35,558 nt of DNA from Hyphomicrobiales bacterium (GCA_900472295.1 UCIA01000027.1:34946-70503), one strand, 5' to 3'. Shown: positions 1 to 8,750, counted from the stretch's first letter. The notes: generated by a model not told the origin, from the sequence alone. Translations and numbers: made by a program.

Positions 1-99
1 CAGGACAGAGGGGGGCGCTGCCCCGCCAACATCGAAAGCTTTCCAACGCCGCGCACCCTGCCCCAACTTGATTCCTGCCGCGATCGCCAAATTGTCGGT

Positions 100-133
100 T
101 GAACTATTGTTCATTTAGAAATAGGAATGTTCA
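100..133. promoter_or_regulatory. Candidate SorC-family operator and promoter upstream of the oxidoreductase-kinase pair
   Basis: Positions 100-113 form the palindrome TGAAC-TATT-GTTCA, and a further TGTTCA lies at 128-133, so GTTCA half-sites repeat 20 bases apart. The same half-sites occur at 5008-5041 upstream of the transporter genes. A plausible promoter overlaps them (TTGTCG at 92-97, TAGAAA at 116-121), so binding here would block transcription. That the SorC regulator at 3713-4675 binds here is inferred from the shared motif and its position. Confidence 0.45.
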
Positions 134-179
134 AAATGATGATTTGACGCTGTGGCGCGTCATGACTGGAGGAAGCGAT

Positions 180-1502
180 ATGGCCCATCCGCAATTTGCA
201 GCGGAACTTCTGCAGCGCGCTGAAGCCCAGGGGCCTATCACCATCGGCCTGGCCGGCGCCGGGCAGATGGGCACCGACATCGTCGTCCAGGTGGCGTTGA
301 TGCCGGGCATGCGGATCGGTGCCATTTCGGAGGTGCGGCCGCAAGCGGCGATCGATGCGGCACTGCTGGCCGGCCATGACCGTTCCGACATCGTCCAGGC
401 GGGCAATGCGTCTGCCATCGACCGCGCCATCGAGGCCGGCAAGATCGCGGTTACCGAAGATCTGCATGCGCTGGCCGCGGCCGGCCGCATCGACGTCATC
501 ATCGACGCCACCGGCAATCCCAACATCGGCACGCTGTTTGCGCTCGAAGTGATGAAGAACGGCAAGCACATCGTCATGCTCAATGTCGAGGCCGACATCA
601 CCATCGGCCGCTTTCTCAAGGAAGAAGCCCGCAAGGCCGGCGTCGTCTACACCGGTGCTGCCGGCGACGAGCCTGCCTGCACGCTGGAGATCATCGGCTT
701 TGCCAAGAGCCTCGGCTTCAACATCATCGCCGCCGGCAAGGGCAAGAACAACCCACTGAAGATCGACGCCATGCCCGCCGACTACGAGAAGGAAGCGGCC
801 GAGCGCAACATGAATGCGCGCATGCTGGTCGAGTTCGTCGACGGTTCCAAGACGGCGATCGAGATGGTGGCGATCGCCAACGCCACCGGGCTGGTGCCCG
901 ATGTGCCGGGCATGCACGGCCCGACCGCAACGCTGGAAGAACTCGCCAGTGTGCTTTGCCCGCGTGAGGATGGCGGCGTGCTGCACCGCAAGGGCGTGGT
1001 CGACTATTCCATCGGCAAGGGCGTGGCACCCGGCGTATTCTGTGTCATCGAAACCAGGCATCCGCGCGTTATGGAACGGATGATCGACCTCAAGGTCGGC
1101 AAGGGCCCCTATTTCACGATCTTCCGGCCCTATCACCTGACCAGCCTGGAAGTGCCGCTGTCGGCGGCACGCGCCGTGGTCTACAAGCGCGCCGACATGG
1201 AGCCGCTCGACCATCCGGTGGCCGAGGCGGTTGCGGTGGCCAAGAGCGATCTCGGCGCCGGCCAGTCGCTCGGCATGATCGGCGAGACCGACTATCGCGG
1301 TTTCGCCATGACCTGGGAGGATGCGCGCGCCAAGGGTGCGCTGCCGCTCGGGCTTGCCGAACGCGCCAAGGTGGTCAAGCCGATCAGAAAAGGCGACTTT
1401 CTCACCTATGAAAATTGTGTACCCGACGATTCGATGGTGATAACGCAGATCCGCCGTCGTCTCGACCAGTCGGACGGACGGTACGTGACCAACGCCGCCT
1501 GA
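180..1502 (+). CDS. DXR-like (DRL) / homoserine-dehydrogenase-like NAD(P)-dependent oxidoreductase with SAF-type C-terminus
   Basis: This 440-residue protein has an N-terminal Rossmann fold with GAGQMG at residues 26-31, a central homoserine-dehydrogenase-like catalytic region, and a C-terminal part (about 370-440) resembling an SAF domain. The length and layout match the DXR-like (DRL) family described from Brucella, which makes 2-C-methyl-D-erythritol 4-phosphate from deoxyxylulose phosphate. Related proteins sit in sugar catabolic loci and may act on other substrates. ATG at 180 was chosen because GGAGGAA lies just upstream (168-174); an in-frame TTG at 99 would put the operator inside the gene. 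The stop is 16 bases before the FGGY kinase, so the two genes are probably cotranscribed. The family assignment is fairly firm. The reaction is open: a true DRL, or a dehydrogenase for a phosphorylated ketose or aldose, are both possible. Confidence 0.75.
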   Translation: MAHPQFAAELLQRAEAQGPITIGLAGAGQMGTDIVVQVALMPGMRIGAISEVRPQAAIDAALLAGHDRSDIVQAGNASAIDRAIEAGKIAVTEDLHALAAAGRIDVIIDATGNPNIGTLFALEVMKNGKHIVMLNVEADITIGRFLKEEARKAGVVYTGAAGDEPACTLEIIGFAKSLGFNIIAAGKGKNNPLKIDAMPADYEKEAAERNMNARMLVEFVDGSKTAIEMVAIANATGLVPDVPGMHGPTATLEELASVLCPREDGGVLHRKGVVDYSIGKGVAPGVFCVIETRHPRVMERMIDLKVGKGPYFTIFRPYHLTSLEVPLSAARAVVYKRADMEPLDHPVAEAVAVAKSDLGAGQSLGMIGETDYRGFAMTWEDARAKGALPLGLAERAKVVKPIRKGDFLTYENCVPDDSMVITQIRRRLDQSDGRYVTNAA

Positions 1503-1518
1503 ACCTTCGGGGCCTCTG

Positions 1519-3006
1519 ATGGACGATGTCGTTATCGGGATCGACGCCTCGACGACGGCCGTAAAGGCTATTGCTTTCGCGCGCGATGGGACGGAGCTTT
1601 ACCAGGCGCGCGAAACCTATCCGCTTTCAAACCCGAAGCCCGGCCATTTCGAGCAGGATGCCGAACATTGGTGGGCAGCCCTCATCGGTGCGCTGAAGCA
1701 GGTTGCCGACAAGGTCGGCGCCGCGCGCGTGGCGGCAATCGCGATCGCTCATCAGCGCGAAAGCTTCACACTGATCGATCACGCTGGCGACCCGCTCATC
1801 CCCGCGATCCTGTGGTTGGACGAGCGCGCCCGGCCGCAGGTCGCCAGGCTGTCGGCCGAACTCGGCCGCGAAGCGATCCGCGACTGGAGCGGCAAGCCGC
1901 CGGACCCGACGCCGGCGCTCTATGCCATCGCATGGCTGGCCGAGCACCAGCCGCAGGCGCTGGCCAAGGCAGCGGCGCTGGTCGACGTCCACGGCTTCTT
2001 CGTCCACCGGCTGACCGGACGCCTCGTCACCAGCACGGCTAGCGCCGACCCGCTCGGCCTGCTCGACGTCGCAACAGGGCAATGGCACGCAGAACTCGTC
2101 GCGGCTGCGGGGCTTCAGCCACAGCAGCTGCCGGCACTGATCGGCCCAGGTGAAATTTGCGGCGGTCTCGCCGAAAGCATTGCACAGCTGACTGGCCTGA
2201 AAGCCGGCACGCCAATCGTCGCCGGCGCCGGCGACGGCCAGGCGATGGGCCTCGGTATGGGGGTATACGGCGCCGGGAAGAGCTATCTCTCGCTCGGCTC
2301 CGGTGTCGTCAGCGGCTGCTATTCCGGAACGGTCACCACCTCGGATGCCTTTCGCACGCTGGTCTCGCCGACCGGTTCCGGCTTTATGCTGGAGACGGTG
2401 CTGCGCTCGGGCATGCAACTGGTCGATTGGATCGTGCGCACCACAGGCGCGTCTTCCGCGGCAGAGCTGGAGAAGCTTGCGGTCGATGTTGCGGCCGGCA
2501 GTGACGGCCTGTTGGTCATGCCCTATTGGGCCGGCGTCATGAGCCCCTATTGGGATGGCGCGGCGCGTGGCGCCGTTGTCGGCCTGTCGCTCAACCATGA
2601 GCCCCGGCATCTCTTCCGCGCAACGCTGGAAGGCATCGCTTTCGAGCAGGCCATCGCCAGCGAGGCAATGGAAGCCGAGAGCGGCGGCAAACCGGGAGAG
2701 ATGATTGCCGCCGGCGGCGGCACCAATTCGGCGCTGCTGATGCGGATCATGGCCAGCGTGCTCGAGCGGCCGCTGTTCGTGTCGCCGGTCAATGAGGCAG
2801 CGGCCCTCGGCGCAGCCATGCTGGCGGCTTCGGCGGTCGGCTGGTTTGCCTCACCGGAAGAGGCAGCCAAGGCGATGGCCGCGGCGCCCGCCAGGCGTGT
2901 CGATCCTGATATGGCGCTGGTGCCTGCCTACCGGGCGCGCAAGGCGATCTACCGCGATCTTTACCACGCGACCCGCGACATTCACGCACGGCTGGGTGCG
3001 ATCTGA
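1519..3006 (+). CDS. FGGY-family carbohydrate kinase (xylulokinase-like)
   Basis: This 495-residue protein has the full FGGY kinase layout. The N-terminal phosphate-binding segment begins GIDASTTAVKAIAF (residues 7-20). The conserved Asp of the AGDGQ segment (D239) is the expected catalytic base. A glycine-rich adenosine-binding segment (AAGGGTNS) lies in the C-terminal half. FGGY kinases phosphorylate ketoses, polyols or glycerol with ATP in the cytoplasm. The segment that reads GQMHG in typical xylulokinases is AHQRESF here (residues 77-83), so the substrate may not be D-xylulose. The gene follows the DXR-like oxidoreductase by 16 bases and lies near a SorC regulator and a ribose-type transporter, which fits phosphorylation of an imported or oxidised polyol. 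An LsrK-like role in AI-2 uptake is a weaker alternative. Confidence 0.85.
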   Translation: MDDVVIGIDASTTAVKAIAFARDGTELYQARETYPLSNPKPGHFEQDAEHWWAALIGALKQVADKVGAARVAAIAIAHQRESFTLIDHAGDPLIPAILWLDERARPQVARLSAELGREAIRDWSGKPPDPTPALYAIAWLAEHQPQALAKAAALVDVHGFFVHRLTGRLVTSTASADPLGLLDVATGQWHAELVAAAGLQPQQLPALIGPGEICGGLAESIAQLTGLKAGTPIVAGAGDGQAMGLGMGVYGAGKSYLSLGSGVVSGCYSGTVTTSDAFRTLVSPTGSGFMLETVLRSGMQLVDWIVRTTGASSAAELEKLAVDVAAGSDGLLVMPYWAGVMSPYWDGAARGAVVGLSLNHEPRHLFRATLEGIAFEQAIASEAMEAESGGKPGEMIAAGGGTNSALLMRIMASVLERPLFVSPVNEAAALGAAMLAASAVGWFASPEEAAKAMAAAPARRVDPDMALVPAYRARKAIYRDLYHATRDIHARLGAI

Positions 3007-3104
3007 GTTCGAGCGCAGTTTGCCTGCGTGAAGCTTCCGATGCTCAACCTGCCCAGGTTGCCGATTTTGCGTCCTGCCCGGCAAATGCTAGACTCATCGT
3101 GCTC

Positions 3105-3698
3105 ATGAAGGCTGCATTTCACCTTGCCGCCCTGCCCTGGATTGCCGCGCTTGCGGCAGCTCCAATATCGGCGTGTGCGCAGGACGAGCCGCCCTTCGAG
3201 ATCACACTCGACATGGACAATGACGGCCAGGTCGATCGGGCCATGATCACCACGAAACCCGACGATGGGTCGGCGGATCTCTCGCTCTATCTGGCTGCCG
3301 GCAATGGAAAGCTCGATCCTGCGCGCAAGCCTGACTTCGTTAAAAAGACGCTGACGGAGGATCGTGTCCTGGCGCTTGAAGACAAGGGCAAGGGATCGCT
3401 TGTCGTCACCTCCTGCTTCGGCTGCGGCGCCAACAAATCATGGGAGGCGAAGCTGACCATCGTCTGGCGCGGCGGCAAGTTCCTGGTCGCCGGCTACAGC
3501 CGCGATTGGGACTGGAATGTGCAGAAGGCCGACGGCTCGGTCGAGACGACGCTCGGCGGCTGCGACATCAATTTCCTCACCGGCAAGGGCGTCGCCTCAA
3601 AGGATCTGGACGACGGCAAGCCGGTCACGGGAAAATTCGTGCCGATCGCGCTGGCCGACTGGTCGGACGACAGCCGCCCGGAGCCCTGCGAGTTCTGA
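3105..3698 (+). CDS. Small exported protein of unknown function with an Asp-rich calcium-loop-like motif
   Basis: I do not recognise this 197-residue protein. It has an N-terminal signal sequence (a Lys near the start, then a hydrophobic stretch) ending in PISACAQDE. Cleavage could be by signal peptidase I after ACA, or by lipoprotein signal peptidase at Cys (ISAC fits a lipobox), so it is periplasmic or a lipoprotein. Just after it comes DMDNDGQVD, which resembles the calcium loops of EF-hand or FG-GAP proteins. A CFGCG segment adds a cysteine pair. ATG at 3105 is preferred; GTG at 3099 is also in frame, and neither has a good ribosome site. The gene is tail-to-tail with the SorC regulator (14 bases apart) and may be unrelated to the sugar genes. 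Confidence 0.65.
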   Translation: MKAAFHLAALPWIAALAAAPISACAQDEPPFEITLDMDNDGQVDRAMITTKPDDGSADLSLYLAAGNGKLDPARKPDFVKKTLTEDRVLALEDKGKGSLVVTSCFGCGANKSWEAKLTIVWRGGKFLVAGYSRDWDWNVQKADGSVETTLGGCDINFLTGKGVASKDLDDGKPVTGKFVPIALADWSDDSRPEPCEF

Positions 3699-3712
3699 TG
3701 GTCCCGCGCGCT

Positions 3713-4675
3713 TCAGCGCCCCAGCAACCCCTTCGCCGCATCCTCGTCGGTGATCAGCACTGAAACCTTGGTGTTTGCCAGTGCCGCGCGCATCACTGCG
3801 ACCTTCTCTTGCCCGCCTGAAACCAGGATGATGCTCGGAATGTCCGACAGATCCTGCAGCGGATAGGCGCAAACGCGGCGGTTGACTTCATGGTCGACCG
3901 GCCGCCCTTCGGCATCGATGAAATGGCAGAGCAGGTCGCCAACCGCGCCGGCGGCCTGCAGTTCCTCAAGCTCGCTCGGTTTGATGAAGCCGTAATTGGC
4001 GATCGGGCTGTTGTTGGAAAACGAGCCGACGCTGAGCACGGCGATGTTGGCTCGCCGCGCGCGGAAGACGACATCCTGGACGCTGCGCTGGCTCATGAAG
4101 GCATCGCGCTGCTCAGGCCTGTCGGCATAGACCGGCACCGGCAATAGAAAACATTCGGCGCCGATCTTCTCGGCAAACTCCCAGGCGCTTTCGGTCGGGT
4201 TGAGCGGCTGCGCGTGGGTGAGGCCGCCGAGCATCGAGACAACCGTCGTCCTGGCGATCGGCCGCCTGGGCAATTCGTTGATGGCGAATTTCAGCGTGCG
4301 GCCCCAGCCCAGCGCAATGACATCACCGGCATTGACGTTGTCGGCGAGATAGGCGGCAGCGGCGTGGCCGATCATCAGCGGCGCGTTGCTGCGGTCGGCT
4401 GCCGACGGCACCACGACCGCCTGGCTGAGCCTGAAACGCTGCTTCAGGCTCTCCTCGAGCTGCACGCATTCGACGACGCTGTCGCGGATGCGGAACTGGA
4501 CGATGCCTTCCTCGCGGGCAGCAGAGAGGATGCGGTGCACCTTGATGCGGCCGACGCCGAGGATCTCCGAGATGCGCTCCTGCGTCAGGCCCTCGACATA
4601 ATAGTGCCAGGCGGCGCGGGCCTTGAGCTCGGCATCGGGAAAGCGCGAGGCCTTCTCGTTTTCGACGGTCGCCAT
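3713..4675 (-). CDS. SorC-family sugar-binding transcriptional regulator
   Basis: This 320-residue protein has an N-terminal helix-turn-helix at about residues 28-52 (GLTQERISEILGVGRIKVHR) followed by a SorC-type sugar-phosphate-binding domain. The family includes SorC, LsrR, CggR and the erythritol regulator EryD, which respond to phosphorylated sugars and usually repress. ATG at 4675 was chosen because GGGAGGG lies just upstream on the minus strand; a longer frame reaching 4717 lacks such a site. The gene is divergent from the ABC transporter, and candidate operators (TGAACAA...TTGTTCA) lie in the shared gap and again upstream of the oxidoreductase-kinase pair. It probably represses both units until the phosphorylated sugar made by the kinase appears. 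The family is clear; the effector is inferred. Confidence 0.9.
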   Translation of the reverse strand: MATVENEKASRFPDAELKARAAWHYYVEGLTQERISEILGVGRIKVHRILSAAREEGIVQFRIRDSVVECVQLEESLKQRFRLSQAVVVPSAADRSNAPLMIGHAAAAYLADNVNAGDVIALGWGRTLKFAINELPRRPIARTTVVSMLGGLTHAQPLNPTESAWEFAEKIGAECFLLPVPVYADRPEQRDAFMSQRSVQDVVFRARRANIAVLSVGSFSNNSPIANYGFIKPSELEELQAAGAVGDLLCHFIDAEGRPVDHEVNRRVCAYPLQDLSDIPSIILVSGGQEKVAVMRAALANTKVSVLITDEDAAKGLLGR

Positions 4676-5109
4676 CTTTTGCCCTCCCACGGCCCTTCGA
4701 GGACCGCCAAATGCCATTCAACCGTACAGCTTTGCAGCCGAACGGGCTGTAACCGCTCGACTCACCCGGCAGCCAAGCTTCACGACATCGACAAGACATC
4801 GTCCGCAACAAGAGATCAAACTCACAATGCTTCGCATCGCTCGCTTTGCGTCACTTGGCCTGCCGAATTATCCCACAGAGTTCGAAGGGATGAAAACCGT
4901 CCCTGGGACAGTCACTCCAAGCCTCCCTCTGGAAAAACTGCCTCACGACGCCAACTGGTGCTGCATGGCGTGACGGCACTTGACAATTTTCTGATGAACG
5001 GTTTAGCTGAACAAAATTGCATAGCAAAGATAAATTGTTCACAAGGGAGGCGCCTGGTGAACAAAAGCGGATGGCGAGGCATCGCCAATCTGCCGAGGGA
5101 GGAGACGAA
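4676..5109. promoter_or_regulatory. Divergent promoter region with a candidate SorC operator at 5008-5041
   Basis: This 434-base gap separates the SorC regulator from the transporter genes. A perfect -35 box TTGACA lies at 4980-4985, with a weak -10 (TTAGCT, 5003-5008) 17 bases on. Immediately downstream, TGAACAA (5008-5014) and TTGTTCA (5035-5041) form a perfect inverted repeat with 20 bases between the arms, placed to block initiation. I see no convincing gene between 4676 and 4980. Confidence 0.5.
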
Positions 5110-6144
5110 GTGGCCGTGAGCAACGATGCAAGCGACGCGAAGACTGGCGATTCGAAGGCCGGCGAATTGAAAGCCGCGACCGGCGCCGCCGGAGGCGCGA
5201 AGCTCTCGGCGCTGTTTGCCGGAACCATGGGACCGCTGATCGGGCTGCTGCTGCTGTGCCTGGCGCTGACGCTGACCACCGACACATTCCTCACCGTGCG
5301 CAACATCCTCAACGTGCTCGACCAGATCACCGTGCTCGGCATCATGGCGATCGGCATGACGCTGGTCATCCTGATCGGCGGCATCGACCTGTCGGTCGGC
5401 TCGGTGCTGGCGCTCGCCGCCATGGTGATGGGCTTCGTCGCCCATCCCGACTATCTCAATCTCGGCCTTGCGGCCGGCGTCGTCGCCGCCCTTGTGGTCG
5501 CCGGCCTTTGCGGCCTGGTGTCCGGCCTACTGGTAACAGTCACCCGGCTGCCGCCCTTCATCGCCACGCTGGCGATGATGTCGGTGGCGCGCGGCCTTGC
5601 CAACATGATCACCGACGGTTCGCAGATCGTCGGCTTCCCCGACTGGTTCACCAACCTGTCGATCATCCGCCATTTCGGCTTTCTGTCGGTCACCGTCGGT
5701 CTGATGATGGTGCTGGCGATCGTCTTCGCCATCTTCCTCAACTACCGCGCCAAAGGCCGCAGCCTTTACGCCATCGGCGGCAGCGCCGAAGTGGCGCGGC
5801 TCTCCGGCATTCCGGTGAGGTCGTTGACCAACTGGGTCTACGCGATCTGCGGCGTGCTTGCGGGTCTTGCCGGCATCGTACTCGCGGCGCGGCTGGATTC
5901 GGTGCAGCCGAGCTCCGGCCTCGGCTATGAACTCGACACCATTGCCGCCGTGGTGATCGGCGGCGCCAGCCTGTCGGGCGGCGTCGGCTCGATCGGCGGC
6001 ACAGCGGTCGGCGTGCTCATCATCGGCGTGCTGCGCAACGGGCTCAACCTGCTCGGCGTCTCACCCTTCATCCAGCAGGTGGTGATCGGCGTGGTGATCG
6101 CGCTGGCCGTCGCCAGTGACACCTGGCGGCGCAGGGCGCGATAA
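5110..6144 (+). CDS. Ribose-type sugar ABC transporter permease (RbsC family)
   Basis: This 344-residue inner-membrane protein has a hydrophilic, Ala/Lys-rich N-terminal tail of about 35 residues and then roughly eight to ten hydrophobic segments. It carries the family motif IGGIDLSVGSVLAL and a GGASLSGGVGS segment near the C-terminus, both typical of RbsC/XylH/AraH permeases. GTG at 5110 was chosen because GAGGGAGGAG lies a few bases upstream. In-frame TTG at 5017 and ATG at 5071 are possible, but the TTG falls inside the operator. It should form the channel for the binding protein at 6274 and the double ATPase at 7242. Unusually, the permease gene comes first in the operon. The substrate is unknown, probably a pentose, tetrose or polyol. 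Confidence 0.9.
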   Translation: MAVSNDASDAKTGDSKAGELKAATGAAGGAKLSALFAGTMGPLIGLLLLCLALTLTTDTFLTVRNILNVLDQITVLGIMAIGMTLVILIGGIDLSVGSVLALAAMVMGFVAHPDYLNLGLAAGVVAALVVAGLCGLVSGLLVTVTRLPPFIATLAMMSVARGLANMITDGSQIVGFPDWFTNLSIIRHFGFLSVTVGLMMVLAIVFAIFLNYRAKGRSLYAIGGSAEVARLSGIPVRSLTNWVYAICGVLAGLAGIVLAARLDSVQPSSGLGYELDTIAAVVIGGASLSGGVGSIGGTAVGVLIIGVLRNGLNLLGVSPFIQQVVIGVVIALAVASDTWRRRAR

Positions 6145-6167
6145 AGAGCGGGGCAAAATTGAGAATT

Positions 6168-6207
6168 CGCCCGGAGCATCCGGGCGATAGACGGATCGGT
6201 CGATCCG
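6168..6207 (+). other. Two intercistronic stem-loops between the permease and binding-protein genes
   Basis: CGCCCGGA-GCA-TCCGGGCG (6168-6186) and CGGATCG-GT-CGATCCG (6192-6207) are perfect inverted repeats in the 129-base gap. Neither has a downstream T tract, so they look more like RNA-processing or stabilising hairpins than terminators. Such hairpins often help set a higher binding-protein level. Confidence 0.5.
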
Positions 6208-6273
6208 AAACTGGGATGTTCCAAGGGGCGCGATGCGCAGGCGGGACAGTTTGACTATCAACGGAGGAAAAAC

Positions 6274-7212
6274 ATGCTGACCAAACGTTCACTGCTGCTT
6301 GCCGCTGCCGCCATCATTCCGCTGCTCGGCCTGACCGACATGGCCTCGGCCAAGGAGGCCAAGAAACTCGGCCTCGCCGTGGCCAATTTGCAGGCCGACT
6401 TCTTCAACCAGATCAAGCAGTCCGTCGAAGCCTACGGCAAGGAAAAGGGCATCGAGATCGTCACCGTCGACGCCAAGGGCGATTCGGCAACGCAGGTCAG
6501 CCAGGTGCAGGACCTGATCACGCAGAACATCGACGCGCTGATCTATATTCCGGCCGGCGCCACCGCCGCGACCGTGCCGACCAAGACGGCCAAGGCTGCC
6601 GGCATCCCGGTCATCAATGTCGACCGCAACGCCGACGGCGCGCCCGGCGACACCTTCATCGCCACCAACAGCGTCGCCTCGGCACAGGCAGTGTGCGACT
6701 ACATCGCCAAGCAGGCCGGCGGCAAGGGTGAGCTGATCATCATCCACGGTCAGAAGGGGACCACGCCGGAAGTCGACCGCTCCAAGGGCTGCGGCGAAGC
6801 ACTCAAGGCCTATCCCGATATCAAGGTGGTGGGCGAACTGTGGAGCGAAGGCTGGCACCAGGATGAGGGCTTCAAGCTGACGCAGGACCTGCTGCAGGCG
6901 CATCCTGATGTCTCGATCGTCATCGGTCAGGCCGACGCGCTGGCGCTGGGCGCGGCGCAGGCGGTCAAGGTCGCCAATCCCGGCCACAAGGTCTGGGTTG
7001 CCGGCTTCGACGGCGACGTGGCGGCACTCAAGGCGCTGAAGGACGGCGTGTTCGACGTCACTGCGACGCAGCAGACGCAAGGCATGGGCCGGCTTGCCGT
7101 CGATGCGGCGATCAAGCTGGTGGCCGGCGAGAGCGTTCCTGCCGAACAGCTGCAGGATGCGACGTTGACCACCAAGGACAATGTCGAGCAGTTCATCGCC
7201 AAGCATCCCTAA
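6274..7212 (+). CDS. Ribose-type sugar ABC transporter substrate-binding protein (RbsB family)
   Basis: This 312-residue protein has a typical signal peptide (MLTKRS followed by an Ala/Leu-rich core) with likely cleavage after ASA at residue 26. The mature part is a periplasmic-binding-protein type I fold of the RbsB/XylF group, showing LGLAVANLQADFFNQIKQ near the start, IPVINVDRNADG in the middle and VWVAGFDGDVAAL in the C-terminal lobe. GGAGG lies just before the ATG. It should deliver a sugar or polyol to the permease encoded upstream. Its position between the permease and ATPase genes, flanked by hairpins, suggests separate control of its amount. The exact ligand is not evident. Confidence 0.9.
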   Translation: MLTKRSLLLAAAAIIPLLGLTDMASAKEAKKLGLAVANLQADFFNQIKQSVEAYGKEKGIEIVTVDAKGDSATQVSQVQDLITQNIDALIYIPAGATAATVPTKTAKAAGIPVINVDRNADGAPGDTFIATNSVASAQAVCDYIAKQAGGKGELIIIHGQKGTTPEVDRSKGCGEALKAYPDIKVVGELWSEGWHQDEGFKLTQDLLQAHPDVSIVIGQADALALGAAQAVKVANPGHKVWVAGFDGDVAALKALKDGVFDVTATQQTQGMGRLAVDAAIKLVAGESVPAEQLQDATLTTKDNVEQFIAKHP

Positions 7213-7241
7213 CAGCTCGCACCGGTCAAGAGAGCGCCACG

Positions 7242-8750
7242 ATGTCCCCTGATCCTCGCCACAGCGAAAGCCCGCATAATGGGCTCTTCGTCAACGGCCT
7301 CTGCAAAAGCTATGGACCGGTCCAGGTCCTGGCCGATGCGAGCTTTGAGGTGCGGCCGGGCGAAGTCGTGGCGCTGCTCGGCGAAAACGGCGCCGGCAAG
7401 TCGACGGTGTCGAACATCATCGCCGGCTCGACCAGACCCGATGCCGGCACCATCATCTGGCGGGGGAGACCCTATTCCCCCGCCTCGCCTGCCGCGGCAA
7501 TCGATGCCGGCGTCGGGATGATCCATCAGGAACTGAAGCTGCTGCCGGACCTGTCGGTGGCCGAAAACGTCTATGTCGGGCGGCTGCCGATGCGCGGCGG
7601 CCGCATCGACCGCGCCGAGATGAACGCCAGGGCCTCGGCGCAGCTGAAGCGGCTCGGCCTCGACGTCTCGCCGGAGCGCAAGGTGCGCACGCTGCGCATC
7701 GCCGCCCAGCAGCAGGTCGAGATCGCCAAGGCGCTGACGCTGAACGCCGAATTGCTGATCTTCGACGAGCCGACCGCAGCGCTCGGTGGCGAGGAAACGG
7801 AGCTTTTGTTCCAGCAGATCCGCAAGCTCAAGGCGGAAGGCATGTCCTTCATCTACATCAGCCATCGTCTCGACGAGATCGCGCAGATCGCCGACCGTGT
7901 GGTGGTGATGCGCGACGGACGCATCGTCGCCCGCCATGAGCGTGCCGACGTGTCCGTGCGCACCGTGGTCGAGCAGATGGTCGGCCGCTCGGTCGAGCGG
8001 ATGTTCCCGCATTTGACGCCGCCGCGCGACGAGACGCTGCTCGAGGTCGAGAACCTGTCCTCGCCGGAGAAGAGTTTCAACAACGTCTCCTTCTCGGTCA
8101 AAGCAGGCGAGATCCTCGGCGTTGCCGGGTTGATCGGCGCCGGCCGCACCGAACTGGTGCGGGCGATCGCCGGCGCCGATCCGATCTCGTCGGGCTCGGT
8201 GCGTGTTGCCGGCAAACCGGTGCATCTCAGCGGTCCGGCGGCGGCGATCAAGGCCGGCGTCGTGCTGGTGCCGGAAGACCGCAAGGCGCAAGGCGTGGTG
8301 CTGGACCAGACCATCGGTGAGAACCTGGCATTCGGCAATTTCGACCATGTCGCGCCGAACGGCTGGGTGTTTCCGAAGGCGGTGCAGAAATTCGCCGAGG
8401 CCGGCATCGCAAGGCTCGGCGTCAAGGGCAAGCCGAACCAGGCGGTGTCGAAACTGTCCGGCGGCAACCAGCAGAAGGTGATCATCGCCAAATGGGTGTC
8501 GCGGCCGCCGAAGGTGTTCATCCTCGATGAACCGACGCGCGGCATCGATGTCGGCGCCCGCGCCGCGATCTACGATGTGATCGCCGACCTCGCCCGCTCC
8601 GGCATGGCGGTGGTGGTGGTGAGCTCCGATCTCGAGGAAGTGCTGGGGCTGTCGCATCGCGTGCTGGTGCTGAGCCGCGGCCGCCAGCGTGGCATTCTCG
8701 ACCGCGGCGAGGCCAGCAATGTCGCGGTGATGGAACTCGCCACGAGCTAG
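7242..8750 (+). CDS. Ribose-type sugar ABC transporter ATP-binding protein (RbsA/MglA family)
   Basis: This 502-residue protein contains two tandem ATPase domains, the normal form for carbohydrate-uptake transporter-2 systems. The first has Walker A GENGAGKST at residues 47-55 and Walker B LLIFDEPTAALGG. The second has the usual degenerate P-loop (AGLIGAGRTEL), signature LSGGNQQK and FILDEPTRGIDVG. It would energise uptake at the inner membrane with the permease at 5110 and the binding protein at 6274. It starts 29 bases after the binding-protein stop, and a strong hairpin follows the gene at 8809, so it probably ends the transporter transcript or reduces readthrough to the dehydrogenases. 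Confidence 0.92.
   Translation: MSPDPRHSESPHNGLFVNGLCKSYGPVQVLADASFEVRPGEVVALLGENGAGKSTVSNIIAGSTRPDAGTIIWRGRPYSPASPAAAIDAGVGMIHQELKLLPDLSVAENVYVGRLPMRGGRIDRAEMNARASAQLKRLGLDVSPERKVRTLRIAAQQQVEIAKALTLNAELLIFDEPTAALGGEETELLFQQIRKLKAEGMSFIYISHRLDEIAQIADRVVVMRDGRIVARHERADVSVRTVVEQMVGRSVERMFPHLTPPRDETLLEVENLSSPEKSFNNVSFSVKAGEILGVAGLIGAGRTELVRAIAGADPISSGSVRVAGKPVHLSGPAAAIKAGVVLVPEDRKAQGVVLDQTIGENLAFGNFDHVAPNGWVFPKAVQKFAEAGIARLGVKGKPNQAVSKLSGGNQQKVIIAKWVSRPPKVFILDEPTRGIDVGARAAIYDVIADLARSGMAVVVVSSDLEEVLGLSHRVLVLSRGRQRGILDRGEASNVAVMELATS

Noticed and set aside
5017..5109. Extended N-terminus of the sugar permease starting at TTG 5017 or ATG 5071
   Set aside because: The TTG lies inside the candidate operator, and neither start has as good a ribosome site as GTG 5110.
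1519..8750. An AI-2 (Lsr-type) uptake and kinase system, suggested by SorC regulator, FGGY kinase and ribose-type transporter
   Set aside because: The kinase N-terminus is xylulokinase-like, no LsrF or LsrG homologue is present, and the DXR-like enzyme and two SDRs fit polyol catabolism better. It stays a weak alternative.
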